Source: Macrotrachela quadricornifera
Lineage: Eukaryota; Rotifera; Eurotatoria; Philodinida; Philodinidae
Length of the DNA: 64,000 bases
NCBI GenBank assembly: GCA_022393335.1
Contig: JAJEKB010020357.1
Span: 62,296 to 126,295, forward strand
Direction of reading: 5' to 3'
This document shows, in pieces, positions 28,201 through 39,550 of this stretch (within the stretch, counting starts at the first letter, position 1; each line of letters begins with the position of its first letter). The notes under the pieces are model-generated. The model saw only the letters and a program-made list of their open reading frames with translations. It was not told the origin of the DNA and made no database searches. Both the position numbers and the translations under genes were made by a program.

Positions 28201-30329
28201 ATAATCGTCAACAACATAATACGCGTATATCACGAAATAATCGTTTTATAGATAATCAATCACCACATGAAGGACGAGATACATCATCATCACAAACAAT
28301 AAATGATGAATCAATACGTCATCAACGTTTAAATAGTGGTAATTATTCTCAAACACAAACTTCAAATCCAACAAGTCCATCAACAAATATTCCAGTTCGA
28401 ACTATTTATCGATCAACAAATAATCGAAATTCATCATCACGTAATAATTCTATATCAGCTACATCTCCATCATCAAATCAACAATCAGGAATAAGAAAAT
28501 CTTCACTTCGTAATAATGATAAATTGATTCTTTTTTTTTTTTTATTGTAATAAAATTTTATTTTAAGATGAACAACAATCAATTAATGATGAATCTGATC
28601 AATTAAAACAACAAAATTTTTCGAATAATCCATCACAAGTACATTCACCACCTTCAGTACATTCAATTCAAGATGAAAGTTTAACTAGTCATGATACGAT
28701 TAATACAAATCAATCAAATACAACTGGAACAACGTATAAATTTTTTTCTTAGAAAAATTTCAATTTTAAAATATTTTCTTTCAGAACACCTAATTCAACG
28801 AAATCCAATGCTATGCTAAATCCTGAAGCAGATGAATTTGTTCCTGTATTTTCAGTAAAATTCTTTTTTCGTTTTTTACTAATTATTTAATAAAAAGAAA
28901 ATTCTTTTGTTATTTTTTTTTGTTTCTAGCGTGAAAGTAGTTCTCGACCAGAATCACGTGGTGGATCAACAACAAGTTCAATATCAATGAATGCTTATAT
29001 GCCACATCCTCATCCACAAACACTTCATCTTGTACAACAACAAACTCAATCACAATCAACACCATCAATAATTCCATCAACACATGCACAAAATGCAGCA
29101 GCTTTATATCAACAATATTATCAACCATCATTTGGTAATATGCCACAATTTATAAGTGCTACACCACAACATATGACAGTTGGAGTTATGGGTGCACCAA
29201 TAATACCATCACAATCATTAATTGGAACTGGACCTAACTCAAATAATGGAAGTTCAAGTGGAATGACAACACCAAATAGTTCAGTTAGTGCTGGTCCAAC
29301 TTATAAAACAAATGCTAATAATAATAACAATAATAATAATCAAATACATACTGCTGATAATAGTAATACTGGAGTGAATAATATAGCACCAAAAAAAGCT
29401 GTTGTTTCAGTCCAACGTCCAGAACAATCCAATATTCCTCAACAACAACAACAACAACAAACACAAATAACTGGTGCTCCACAAATGGTCTATTCAACTC
29501 CATCATTTCGCTATTTTCCATCTGAATATGTCTCACAACGTATGTATAGTTAATTTTATTATTTATTTATTTTTGCTAAATTAATTTTGTTTGTCACAAA
29601 TGAATAGAAGGTGCTCCTTCATCTATGCAATTGCAACCAATTCCATTTTATTATTCATTGAATGCACCAGGCTTAATTCAAACAGGCGCAGGTATGGGTC
29701 AACCTCAAAATATTATGATTCCATCAACTAATTCTACAACAGGACCAACTACATCAGGTATATCTCCACTTCATTATGCAGGTGTTTATGCAGGTAAATT
29801 CAAATAAACTCAAATATTTTTTTGTTTATTATTTATTTTTAAGATCCACGCATGTACAGTTTATATTCATCAGCAGCAGCAGTTAATCCAGCAAATATCA
29901 ATCCTAATTGGCAATTGGCTCGGTCACCTCCTCAACAACAACAACAACAACAACAACAACAGTCAACTGATCAACAACGTGGCTATGGCAATGGACAAAA
30001 TGCTGCATCTCAACAAACTTCATCCACTACTGCTTCAAATACTAGTAGTCGACCAGCATCAACTTCAGGACAAACCAGTGGTGGCCCTCCACTTACAACA
30101 CCGCATTATACATTGAATGGACCAGTACCAACTGCTTATGCTTATGGAGCACCTGCTGGATGGATTCCTGGTTCACAGCAAGTTCCATCATCTCAAACAA
30201 ATATACCTCATCAAATAAATCCTGCTTATAATATAATGTTTGATCCATCGCAACAAATGCCGCCACAACAACCAACATATGTGCATTCAAATGCATATGA
30301 TACATCTGCATATTTTTCTCAACAATCGC

Positions 30330-30369
<40 letters not shown>

Positions 30370-30436
30370 GCAACAGCAACAACCATCTTCTCAACAAGGT
30401 TTAGATACAGTGCAACAGGGCAATTATAATCGTTAA
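25253..30436 (+). CDS. ATXN2: Ataxin-2 (LSm / LsmAD / PAM2, polyQ)
   Basis: RNA-binding translation and stress-granule regulator. Exons: 25253-25368, 25429-25477, 25542-25598, 27137-27407, 27478-27608, 27658-27740, 27793-27899, 27960-28074, 28121-28509, 28568-28733, 28785-28854, 28930-29539, 29608-29793 and 29844-30436; 2943 nt, 980 residues. The LSm domain spans about 56-160 (YDGIYRNARFIHALSS, then GQQVVIQTSDHERFHGVLET). An acidic linker follows, then LsmAD from about 200 to 290 (GFDPEDMFHTNREKF, NVPVRQMSATELAEIDKKVQEIE). A PAM2 motif for PABP binding is at about 503-517 (AMLNPEADEFVPVF). The C-terminal third is Gln/Ser/Pro-rich with several poly-Q runs, the longest about 20 Q near residue 945. 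ATG 25253 is used; an upstream TTG is not needed. Intron 3 (1538 nt) holds a short interspersed repeat. Confidence 0.93.
26265..26639 (+). other. Ataxin-2 intron segment of unknown origin
   Basis: Contains two loosely matching stretches (around 26285-26320 and 26380-26410, AATTCCAATGACAACATATG versus AATCCAATGGCGATATATGA). It also has a 61-codon ORF (26431-26616) with a protein-like composition (SAADIESLLRWCRKGESS). It could be part of an inserted element ending at 26900, but I could not identify it. Confidence 0.25.
26640..26900 (+). repeat. Short interspersed repeat, copy 4 (3' part) in an ataxin-2 intron
   Basis: Shares GACCTTCCTCTGGACCTAAA, then GTATCATGGAAAGTTTGGTG and a CTTTATATATATATAGAT tail with the copies at 11289-12791. 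The 5' boundary is unclear; the ACTAGCGG head is absent, so it is a 5'-truncated or diverged copy. It lies in sense orientation in ataxin-2 intron 3. Confidence 0.55.
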
Positions 30437-30979
30437 ATATATTTTCTTTTTCTTTCTCTCTATAAAAAAAATATATATGCATGAATGTATCTTCATTCTC
30501 TCATTCGGACTTTACTTCTATCTCGTGTTGTATGATATATATTTTTATATATATCTCTATTGAAACATCAAACTTTCTTCATCATTATTATGCTTTGTTT
30601 ATTGGTCTATTTGTCTTATCTTCTACTTTGGATCTTTTTTTTTTTGTCATACATATGTTCAAGTCAAGTTACCGTTCTTTTTCTCTTTTTACTCATACAG
30701 CAACAAAAACGTATATCTAAGCTGACAATTAATGATAAAAAGTGGCAAAGTTTAATAAATTATTGCTCCTGTTCAACGGGTTTTTAGACACTATTAATTA
30801 ATTAATTCTTTAGATGATTTAAACAGAAAAAAAAGATTTCATTCATATTTTTTATTCTGATTTTTCATTTAAAAGAGTTAGATTTATTAATTCATAATAA
30901 ATTCTTAAAAATTTTAATCGATAAGAAAGCAAAGTACAAATATTTCTTCGAATAATTACACAAAAATAAATATTTAATT
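30437..30979. other. Ataxin-2 / hexokinase convergent intergenic region
   Basis: Holds both 3' UTRs. It is T-rich, with AT and TA runs. ORFs here are low complexity and not called. Confidence 0.45.
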
Positions 30980-33654
30980 TTAAGTAATTTGCGCGTGTTG
31001 TTGATAAAATGCTGATTTTTGAATTTCACCTTTGTGAAGAGCTTGACGAGCATCATTTGCTGTTATAGCACATATAGCTGCACCAATTCCTGAACCTAAA
31101 TAAAATAAATACTAATACATATTTTCAAAATATATATTTCTTATATACCATCAGCACTAATACGTAATTCATAATTAAGTAAAACAGGTGCAAGAATTTT
31201 TAAATGACGTTGAATAATCATATTAAAACGAGGATGAAAACGGTAAAGACTACCATCAATACCAATACAAATTTTATTTATTTTAATTGTTCTATTTTCA
31301 TGTAATCGTTTCATTAAAACAGCAATTGCTGCAGCAGTAAGCATAGCTGCTCGTCTAAAATAAATTTCAAAGAAAATTTTTAATATAAATATATATTTTT
31401 TTTTTATTTCTTACCTTGAAATTAATCGACATGTATATGATATAATAGCACAATCAGTATTTGTTGCATACTCTAAACCTAATTTTTTTAAAACATTTCG
31501 TGTATTAGCAAATGTACGACCAGTATCAAGTTCAATTTCTGATATATGATTTGTTTGTAACATATATAATGAATGAAATGGTGCATAATACTGATAAGAG
31601 TGTTTATGATCACGTTGAGTTTTTAAAATAATACCTTGATTAATAAGTGTAGCTAAAATTTCAGCAGCTAAACGACCCATATACATTCCTGAGATAAGTT
31701 TTTCAAATATATGTATCCCTGGATTATTTGACATTTTATCAATTTCACGATCAAAATCTGTAATTAACATATCAAGACAACCACCTTCACCTAATTATAA
31801 ATATTTACTGAATAGTCAATAATATAATTATGATGAATTATCAAAAAAATTTTTGACAAAATGTTTATGATTTCTTTATTTCTTTGCATATATATGAGAA
31901 AGTTTATAAAACTATAGATTCAAATCAAAATTTTGTACTATTATCGAATATAATATTCAAAAGCATTGAAAAAAAACATATTTGACTGAAAAAATATTTA
32001 AGTACATTTAACTATTTTCAAAATTATAATTTAAAAATAAAAATGGAAATTTTTGTTTACACATCAGTTTGTAGTATAAAATCTACTCTACAAAATGTAC
32101 TATTTTAATCTTCCTTTTCTTTCAATAAGTTTTTATCATTGATCACTATTTTTAAAAGATTTATCTTTTCGATCAAACAGTATTTTAAACAAAAAAAGAA
32201 TTTTGATGAAATAATTATAGCATTACTTGGATAAACATCCGAACTTAGTTTGATATAACATATTATAAAAAAATATTTGTTCTATTAGATTATCAAGATC
32301 AACAATTCTTAACATATTTGCAAAGAGACATAAGACAGCTAACAAAAATGTTCTATTAATATCCAAATATTTCTTCAATTCTTTCAAAGGTATATTCACC
32401 ACTCAGAAGCAAAATCTGTCACAAATTATTTAAATATTTCTCAAATATCTGCAAGCTAATAAAGAATGCACAAACATTTTGTCAAAAAATTATTATAATA
32501 CTCTATTATAAAAATACCAAGTGCACCCCATTCAGTATTAACAATCATTTCTGTTGCTTCTGGTGGTAAAATTGATCGATCAGGTATCGTATGAATTTTA
32601 TTAATATCTTCAAAATAACATGCATTTGTACCTGTGCCTAATTATGAAATCAGAAATATGTTATATGTTGTATTAATAGAGAAAATTTTTTTTTTACCAA
32701 GTATTACACCAACTCGACAAGTATTTTCATGATAAGCTAAATAAAATATATGAACTTTATTCATATGTAAAATAAAATACTAAAAAAAAATAACTTACCA
32801 CAAGCCATTAATGTACCAACTGTATCATTAATTAATGCAGTTATTTTAACTTTTAATTGTTTTTGATAAATAATTCTTTGAAGTTTTTCTACAACATCTT
32901 GTCCAATTAAATCTGATAAAATCCATCCTTTTGATGGTGTTAAAAATTTTCCTTTATTTAATGCTATCTGTTCACAAGCAAAACTAAATGTAAAACCAAG
33001 TACATATTCTTGATTTAAATCAAGTTTATTTGTTATCATAAATTGTTTTAATACATCAACAATAAATTCAAATAAATCATTTGCAAGAACTTTTTTTGAA
33101 TCTGGTACAATATGTGCTTCTGAAATAACTTGAGGTTCAGTATTTGGATTAAGTTTAACTAATAATGTTCGGAAATTAGTACCACCAAGATCAAGTGCTA
33201 ATATTTCACCTTGTTCACTTTTCGTTGGTAAATTTGTTACATATGTTGGTATCATTTTTAAATCACTATTCATCTTTGTATTTGGATCAAGACCCATTTG
33301 ACAATGTTTTTCCATTATTGTCATAACATGAGCAAGCGTTTCAACTGTTATATGAAATGGACTAGTTATACGCATTAATTCTGTATAATCTTTTGATGGT
33401 ATGACATTTTCATTTGTATGAAGAATTGAAGTTATATTTTCTTCTAATGGATCATGAAGTAGACCATCAAAATTTGAATCACGTGTGACAATTTTTTTGC
33501 CAGCTTGAGATACAAAACGATTACTTTTATTATTACTATCTATTATTGTTCTAGAAGGTGAATATTCAAATGAAGATTCTGAAGATCGTTGACAAAAATT
33601 ATTCCAACAATGTCGAAACCAATTAGAAATTCTATTATCATCCTCTTTCGACAT
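30980..33654 (-). CDS. Hexokinase
   Basis: ATP-dependent phosphorylation of glucose and other hexoses, first step of glycolysis, cytosolic. Exons in coding order: 32799-33654, 32698-32736, 32518-32637, 31415-31790, 31149-31354, 30980-31095; 1713 nt, 570 residues, single hexokinase unit. Landmarks: phosphate-1 loop ALDLGGTNFR (153-162), FSFACEQ (223-229), SKGW (241-244, where TKGF is usual in animal enzymes), INDTVGT with catalytic Asp277, GTGTNACYFE (about 300-309), MIVNTEWGALG, and a C-terminal SGIGAAICA stretch. About 90 residues precede the domain core, longer than in ordinary 450-470-residue enzymes. They are Ser/Arg-rich without a clear targeting signal. A 727-nt intron (31791-32517) has no feature. 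The gene is convergent with ataxin-2. Confidence 0.93.
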
Positions 33655-33955
33655 TTTATATACAAAATAAAAATAAAAATAATGTGTATTTTAATAACGC
33701 GCATTTATTTAGAGAAATGTTTAATTTTAAAAAAAAAGTTTTGATATTAATATTTCTTTTAATCAATTAAACTATGCTACTTAATTATTATATGAATGTA
33801 TTTAAATATTTATATAAAATCTTTGATACAAATTATGTTTTTCATATGTATTTTTTCAAAAATAATAGAGCATGAATATTTATTATCAAAATTAAACTAT
33901 TACAATAGTATTAAAGTTTATTTTACTATTGTTCTTCACATTTATTTATTCCTGT
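33655..33955. other. Hexokinase promoter side / YcaC-like gene 3' flank
   Basis: 301 bp, about 85% A+T, between two minus-strand genes. No motif assigned. Confidence 0.4.
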
Positions 33956-34582
33956 TTATAAACGTGGACTAATAGAATTATAACTTTGTATCAAATTTGC
34001 ATATACAGGTAAATGATCACCAAGTACTTTACCAAAACCTGCAACATCATTACGCCAATCTCGTTGTAATTCACATCCAACGGCAAACCAATTAATTAAT
34101 TGTGCACCAGCTTGTTGCATTCTTAGCCATGCCGCATCACGTACAACAGGATTAAATGTACCACTACAATCCGTAACAACAAATACCTCAAAACCTTCTT
34201 CTAATGCTGATAATGTTGGAAATGCAACACATACATCAGTAACAATACCAGCAATAATTAATTGTTTACGACCAGTAGCTTTGACAGCCTTGACAAAATC
34301 TTCATTATCCCATGCATTAATTTGTCCTGGTCGTGCAAAATAAGGTGCATCTGGAAAGGTTGCTTTGATTTCTGGTACCATAGGACCATTGGGACCTTGT
34401 TCAAAACTCGTTGTAAGTATGACGGGTAGTTTAAAAAATTTTGCAATATCAGCTAATGCCAAAACATTATTTTTGAAATCATCAGGACTAAAATCACGTA
34501 CTAATGATAAAAGACCGGCTTGATGATCGATGAAGAGTACAGCAGCATTATCTTTATCTAATCGATTGTATTTGCAAGGCAT
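33956..34582 (-). CDS. YcaC-like isochorismatase-fold cysteine hydrolase
   Basis: Intronless, 208 residues, full length for the bacterial YcaC subfamily of the isochorismatase superfamily. YcaC proteins are ring-forming putative cysteine hydrolases whose substrate is not firmly known. Visible motifs: nucleophile-support Asp19 in AVLFIDHQAG, the ILTTSFEQGPNGP loop, ARPGQINAWDNEDFVKA, and the nucleophile Cys118 in IAGIVTDVCVAF. Arg84 occupies the basic position in the ARPG loop. FEVFVVTDCSGTF and GCELQRDWRND follow, with strong similarity to the bacterial family along the whole length. The absence of introns beside intron-rich genes and the bacterial family membership suggest horizontal acquisition. 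Start at the first ATG (34582), which gives the usual family N-terminus. Confidence 0.9.
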   Translation of the reverse strand: MPCKYNRLDKDNAAVLFIDHQAGLLSLVRDFSPDDFKNNVLALADIAKFFKLPVILTTSFEQGPNGPMVPEIKATFPDAPYFARPGQINAWDNEDFVKAVKATGRKQLIIAGIVTDVCVAFPTLSALEEGFEVFVVTDCSGTFNPVVRDAAWLRMQQAGAQLINWFAVGCELQRDWRNDVAGFGKVLGDHLPVYANLIQSYNSISPRL

Positions 34583-34632
34583 ATTATTTTGTTATTGAAA
34601 GTGATCTTCTTGCTTGTTGTATTAATTTTAAA

Positions 34633-34910
34633 GTTGAACAGAGAAGAAATGTATGAAATCGTTCTTCGCAAATGTACTATATATAGATAATTCTTGGATA
34701 TGCACCAATGATTTTTGCTTTGTAATATATCTTCTATTTTTCATAAAAAATAATGACGATGCAAAAAATACAATATAGGAGAACAGAACAAAAGTACATT
34801 AAATCGTTCTACTCAAAGGTACACGATATAAACAATTCAAAGTTATGCATCGATATTATTTGCTTTCTAATAATCTTCATATTCTTAATCAAAACAACAA
34901 TGACAATGCA
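34633..34910. repeat. Two-copy diverged tandem duplication upstream of the YcaC-like gene
   Basis: Two segments of about 125 bp align (34633-34758 and 34785-34910). Both run GAACAGA, then AAATCGTTCT, TATGCA, TTTGCTTT and TAATCTTC or TATATCTTC, and end AACAATGAC or AATAATGAC. They cover the likely promoter side of 33956-34582. About 70% similar by eye. Confidence 0.6.
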
Positions 34911-37825
34911 AAAAAAAAACAGCTTCAAGTGTACAATTAGTATGTTGGTATATATTATGAATAAACAGCATATAACGTTTATTTGTTCAATTTTTGATAG
35001 TATTAGATAAGAAATGCAGTAGCAGAAGACGAAAACAAAATAATAACGAGAGTTAACAGGTAAGAGCAAGAAAGCGTGACAAAGACTAGTGTCGAGAACA
35101 AGAAAAATAAATAATAATTGTACTAATATTATTAGATAGCAGGAGATTGTGAATATACAATTAGAATATGATATGGACAGTAGTCTTCTGAATTCTTAAA
35201 AGAAGATGAAGAACAATTAATACAAACAGACAATTCATCAGTGTGACAAACAGTAGAAAAAAAATTCAACCTTTTATGTTCATCAGAAGACAATATATCT
35301 CTTTATCTACTCATTCACTTATATTACCTGATAAATCTATTTAAATTCTCAATGATTTTTATTATAAAGCTTGAAATATAAAATCTTCTACAACTCTGAG
35401 GATACAGAAAGGAATGCAATTATATGAGTTAAATAATGCTCTATAAGTTGCGATCTAATTTTTATTTTCTATTTTATTTCTTCTAGAAAGTCTAAAGAAA
35501 TTCTCTTTTTTTATTCAGTTTTTAACTGACGTAAATTGTTTGTTTGTTCAGAAAAAAAACAAAAAAAAGTGATTTTTTTACCAAAGTCGTCAGAAAATTA
35601 CCGTTCAGATTCGGCTAAACTGCATATAATTAAATTTAAACATCTGAGGTTTGTCTTATTTGTAAATCTACATTTGTTAGTTTGAATATACACCTGATGA
35701 TTGAAAATTCACTGTCTTTAGACTCGCAATCTAGTGCATATACGAATTTTAGTATGAAACATTCAAGATCGATATACGTTCTGCTATTTTATTTACAATA
35801 TTCGTGACATACAAATACGTCTAGATGCGGTTATCAAACACATGTGCTACTAGCTTATTTGGAAAGAATTTTACCCGTTAGGTCACGAACTGAGATCGTG
35901 AAATTGTTCTAGCATTCTATGGCTGCTGTATTCATAATGTATTCTCTTTCATTGTCCCATGTACGAACAGCATACACCACAGAGTACAGAACATGCGGAC
36001 TAACTATTATTAAAAGACCGTTGACAGAAAATCTTCTCTGTGTCTAAATGCTCTAGATTTTACTTTGCTCGCTTCATAAACATTGCAATCAAAACGACCT
36101 CAACGAAAATTCTTTATTTGTGCATCTCATAGTTTTCGAGATCATTCAAGATACGTGTCTTGATAGCTATATGTCTCACGTATTATTGATTGTTCTGGAG
36201 ACTATCATACGAAAACAAACTACTAATGTTTTCGTAGCACATTAGCATAATGTTTTTCAAAAAATAAATAAGCATCATATTTAAAGACTTCTTATAAAAG
36301 TCTGGATTTTTGAGAGAAAAAGTAGGGACCCAAGCGGTTAATCAATATTATAAATGAATGATACTCATGAATGGCATCAAGTATTGGTTGTTACAAAATT
36401 CTTCTTTAAACTCAATTGTTGTATAATACGGAGATCTAATGTAATCTTTCGAAAACTAATTACATTATAGTTAAAATTATCTGTAATCTTATGCTTGATG
36501 GCTGGGTTCCGATCCATGTAGATGATGAAACAGACTTTAAAAATGGTATCTTGTTAAATTTAATGATTAAAACAAATCTTATAATTCAGCACATACAATA
36601 AAATTGATTTGAATCAAAATCATGTAATTATATGTATAAGAATATCCATTTTAATTAATAAAATTGAATTACACTAATTTTCATCTGTATTTCATCATTT
36701 TAATATAATTTTTTGAGTTGTGACTCGCTGAAGAGTGAACATATCCTTAGAGCGAATTGTCCTGAATGAGGATCAGGATGAACAAATACAGACATATAGT
36801 GCATCAATCCAGACACGTGTATATAACATAATATATATATATATCGACTACAGATTAAATGGTCAGTATAATATCTAAACGATCAGTATAAAATTTAATG
36901 TTCAATAAATATCACATCTGCTGAATAAACTAATAATTCGAGGGTGTGGGACTACAAATGCTGCTCAAAGGAAATTAGGATTCAGTAGTTGTAAAAAGTG
37001 AGAACTGAAAATCAAGTTACCATTGAAACAGTGAAAAAAACATAGTGGTTGTGTTAAAAGAACCAGAAATGTTAAATTTTCATATCTATCCAAAAATTCT
37101 TTAATCTATGTCGAGGCTTCGATATTTTTTCATTTTTGAGATTAAAAATTTCAGTCTATATGGGGAATATCGTTTTCGTTAATGCCGAAGTATGTGGCGT
37201 CTTTAGTCCTAACAAATCATAAATTAAAACTTCTCAAAATATATTTAAAACTTCCATATGTATCTTAATGGCTATCGGTTTCGATTTCACATGATCTTTT
37301 GAGAACCGAATCAGAATCGATATTTGCTCAGTTTTAGTAATCAAAACTGCAATTTGGTGTGTAATTTCAGGTAATTTTTGTGACTGATAAGCTGTACAAC
37401 ATCTTTGTAAATTAATTTCTAGGCTTTTCAAACTAATTACCGACGAAAAACCAACGTTTTACTGATCAGAACATTAATTATTACTGATCAAAAAATACCG
37501 AACATTCACTATAAAATATTGATCGATAAAAAACAAGCCATATCTGTCTAATGTGAAACTTGAACGGTTAAATTTCAACTCAACAATGTTTTATTCAATC
37601 ATTGAAGTGAAAGTTTAATTGAACAAAGTTCAATTTTATTATGCACATAGCATCTTTGTTGTAGGAAATACCGTGAAAATATCTGCATGGAACATCTATT
37701 TCATCAACAATAAGGGCGGAAACATGCGCACACAATAAATATCTAATTCGACCTTTAATGTTGATAAAAATTCTAGAGCCACTCAAACAATCATTGAACA
37801 GAAACAAAAGATATAATTTATTTTA
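34911..37825. other. Gene-poor intergenic DNA
   Basis: About 2.9 kb with no supported gene. A few 60-70-codon ORFs occur on both strands with no family resemblance. A short TA run is at about 36830-36842. Confidence 0.4.
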
Positions 37826-38330
37826 TTCATAAATTTATAAAGGGCAAAAGAGAATCGAATAATTATGGAAAAAAAGGAAAAGAAATTTTTTTTTTATATA
37901 ACTAGATTTATAAATGAGATGAGGCAGTCGTGTAACTATAGCAATAAGGCGAACAATAATTTTTTTTTCATTTCTAAGTTGACATATGACATAAGACAAC
38001 CTTCTAACTACGGCAGAAAGGAAAAAATTCATTTTTTGCTTATAAATTTACAAGCAAGATGAGATTGTCGTCCAACTATGGAAAAAAAATAGTAAAAAGT
38101 ATAATTTGCTTCATTTGTAAACGACACGAGAGTGCTCAATATTGAAAGGAAAAAAAATAGAAAAAAGTTTCTTTTCATAAATTTATTGATGAGGAGAGGC
38201 CTTCGTATGACTACGGCAAAGAAAAGCAAAAGATAATTTTTTTAATATAACATGAGACAATCCTATAGTTACATCAAAAGCGCGAAAGATAAATTTAATT
38301 TCCTTCATAAATTTATGAATGAAATGAAAG
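37826..38330. repeat. Diverged tandem array, about 75-bp units, about 7 copies
   Basis: Units carry TTCATAAATTTATAAATGA, then GAGACAGTCGT-TAACTA, then GGCAAAAAGGAAAA with a T-run. Copies begin near 37826, 37905, 37970, 38035, 38105, 38175 and 38300. ORFs on both strands across it are products of the repeat. Confidence 0.65.
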
Positions 38331-39171
38331 TGCAGCTTTCACACTGCATCATTCCACTAATTCCTTTAGTTTTTTGAGAATGAATAAAAGACATGGAAAC
38401 AAGTGTGTATATAGAAATGGATGTTTGTCGCAGCTATTTGGAAGTGTTAGCTCTCACACACTGTGATGCTGATACTGAAGTATCGGTCACACAACAAAAG
38501 CACTTCGATATAGGTAAATATTTTACTTACGTTTCTCCTTTTTTTACCGTCACTAATTAAGCTTCTTTTCTTATGTACATAAACGTTTTGAGCAAGAAAG
38601 TCATATGCTATGGATAAATGTTGAGCTCTACACATGGCAAGCACAATAAAAAGAAATTCGACTCTTAGAATTTATAGGACTGTCTCATTTCATATATAAA
38701 TTTGTAAATAAAAAAATTTCACCTTTTACTGTTATTTTACATTAGTGTCCGCATTTTTTTCGTCAATTTTCGAAGTGATTTTGTGCCGTTGAAGATTCAT
38801 TTATATTTGAATTTGCATTAGGCATCTCATGAACATTCTGATCAAAATTTGGTAGGTTTCGATTAGAAAATGATGTATTAAATCAAAACTAAAAAAGCTT
38901 TCAGCGCAATCTCTCCGGGATTAAAAATGTGAAACACGACACACTCATTATTAGTAATTCTCAAAAATTGGTGTTTTATGTATAACTGGGCATGCTTCCG
39001 CATTATTCCTGACCATAGAACTTCAATGAGAAGATACTCCATTGATATTTTAACTAGACTTGAAATATACATGAACCCTGATAGTATCCTGAAGCTATCT
39101 GTTACAATATGCGATGACTTTAAACCGCGTTTCTCACTCTCTATGAGGACCCCAACATCCTGTCTCTAACG
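38331..39171. other. Intergenic, nothing recognised
   Basis: Short opposing ORFs (38447-38644 minus, 38878-39072 minus, 38978-39169 plus) overlap one another and show no motif. Confidence 0.35.
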
Positions 39172-39395
39172 GATAATTAATCAATTAGATGCGAATTAAT
39201 TAATCAGCTTAGGTGTTGGTCACGATCTGCAGTAGGAATTTAATTAATTAAACACTAATTAATTAACTAAATAAACATTAACTGCTTAACCAGACACGAA
39301 TTAATTAATTACATACGAATTAATTAATTAAAAGCCAATTGATCAATTAAACATATTTAATTAGTTAAAAACTAATTAATTAATTAATTAATACA
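39172..39395. repeat. AATTAATT-rich palindromic simple repeat
   Basis: Interspersed AATTAATTAATTA blocks, each followed by ACACTAA, ACATACG or AAAGCCA-like spacers of about 10-15 bp. Self-complementary and likely cruciform-prone. Confidence 0.7.
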
Positions 39396-39417
39396 TTAAG
39401 ATGTAGGTTACGTTTTG

Positions 39418-39550
39418 AGATGGTACTCTTGCCTGTCGGTCACGGTCTGTGATGTCTGTCACGCTCTGTGATGTTTGTCACGTCTGTGATGTGCTGTTGC
39501 TAAGGGTGTCTGTGACGCTTCGTTGCTAAGGATGTCTGCCACATCTGTGG
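39418..39550. repeat. GTCACGTCTGTGATG minisatellite
   Basis: About six irregular units of 15-25 bp built from TCACG-TCTGTGATGT, followed by two GTTGCTAAGG-GTGTCTG units and a GGGGAGGGGGACGGGGGG stretch. It directly follows the AATTAATT block. Confidence 0.65.

Noticed and set aside
30093..30482. 129-codon minus-strand ORF rich in Val inside the ataxin-2 last exon
   Set aside because: It is the antisense of the poly-Gln CAA tract; the sense frame is clearly ataxin-2.
36505..36525. Second B-box-like motif (GGGTTCCGATCC)
   Set aside because: No cloverleaf could be drawn around it.
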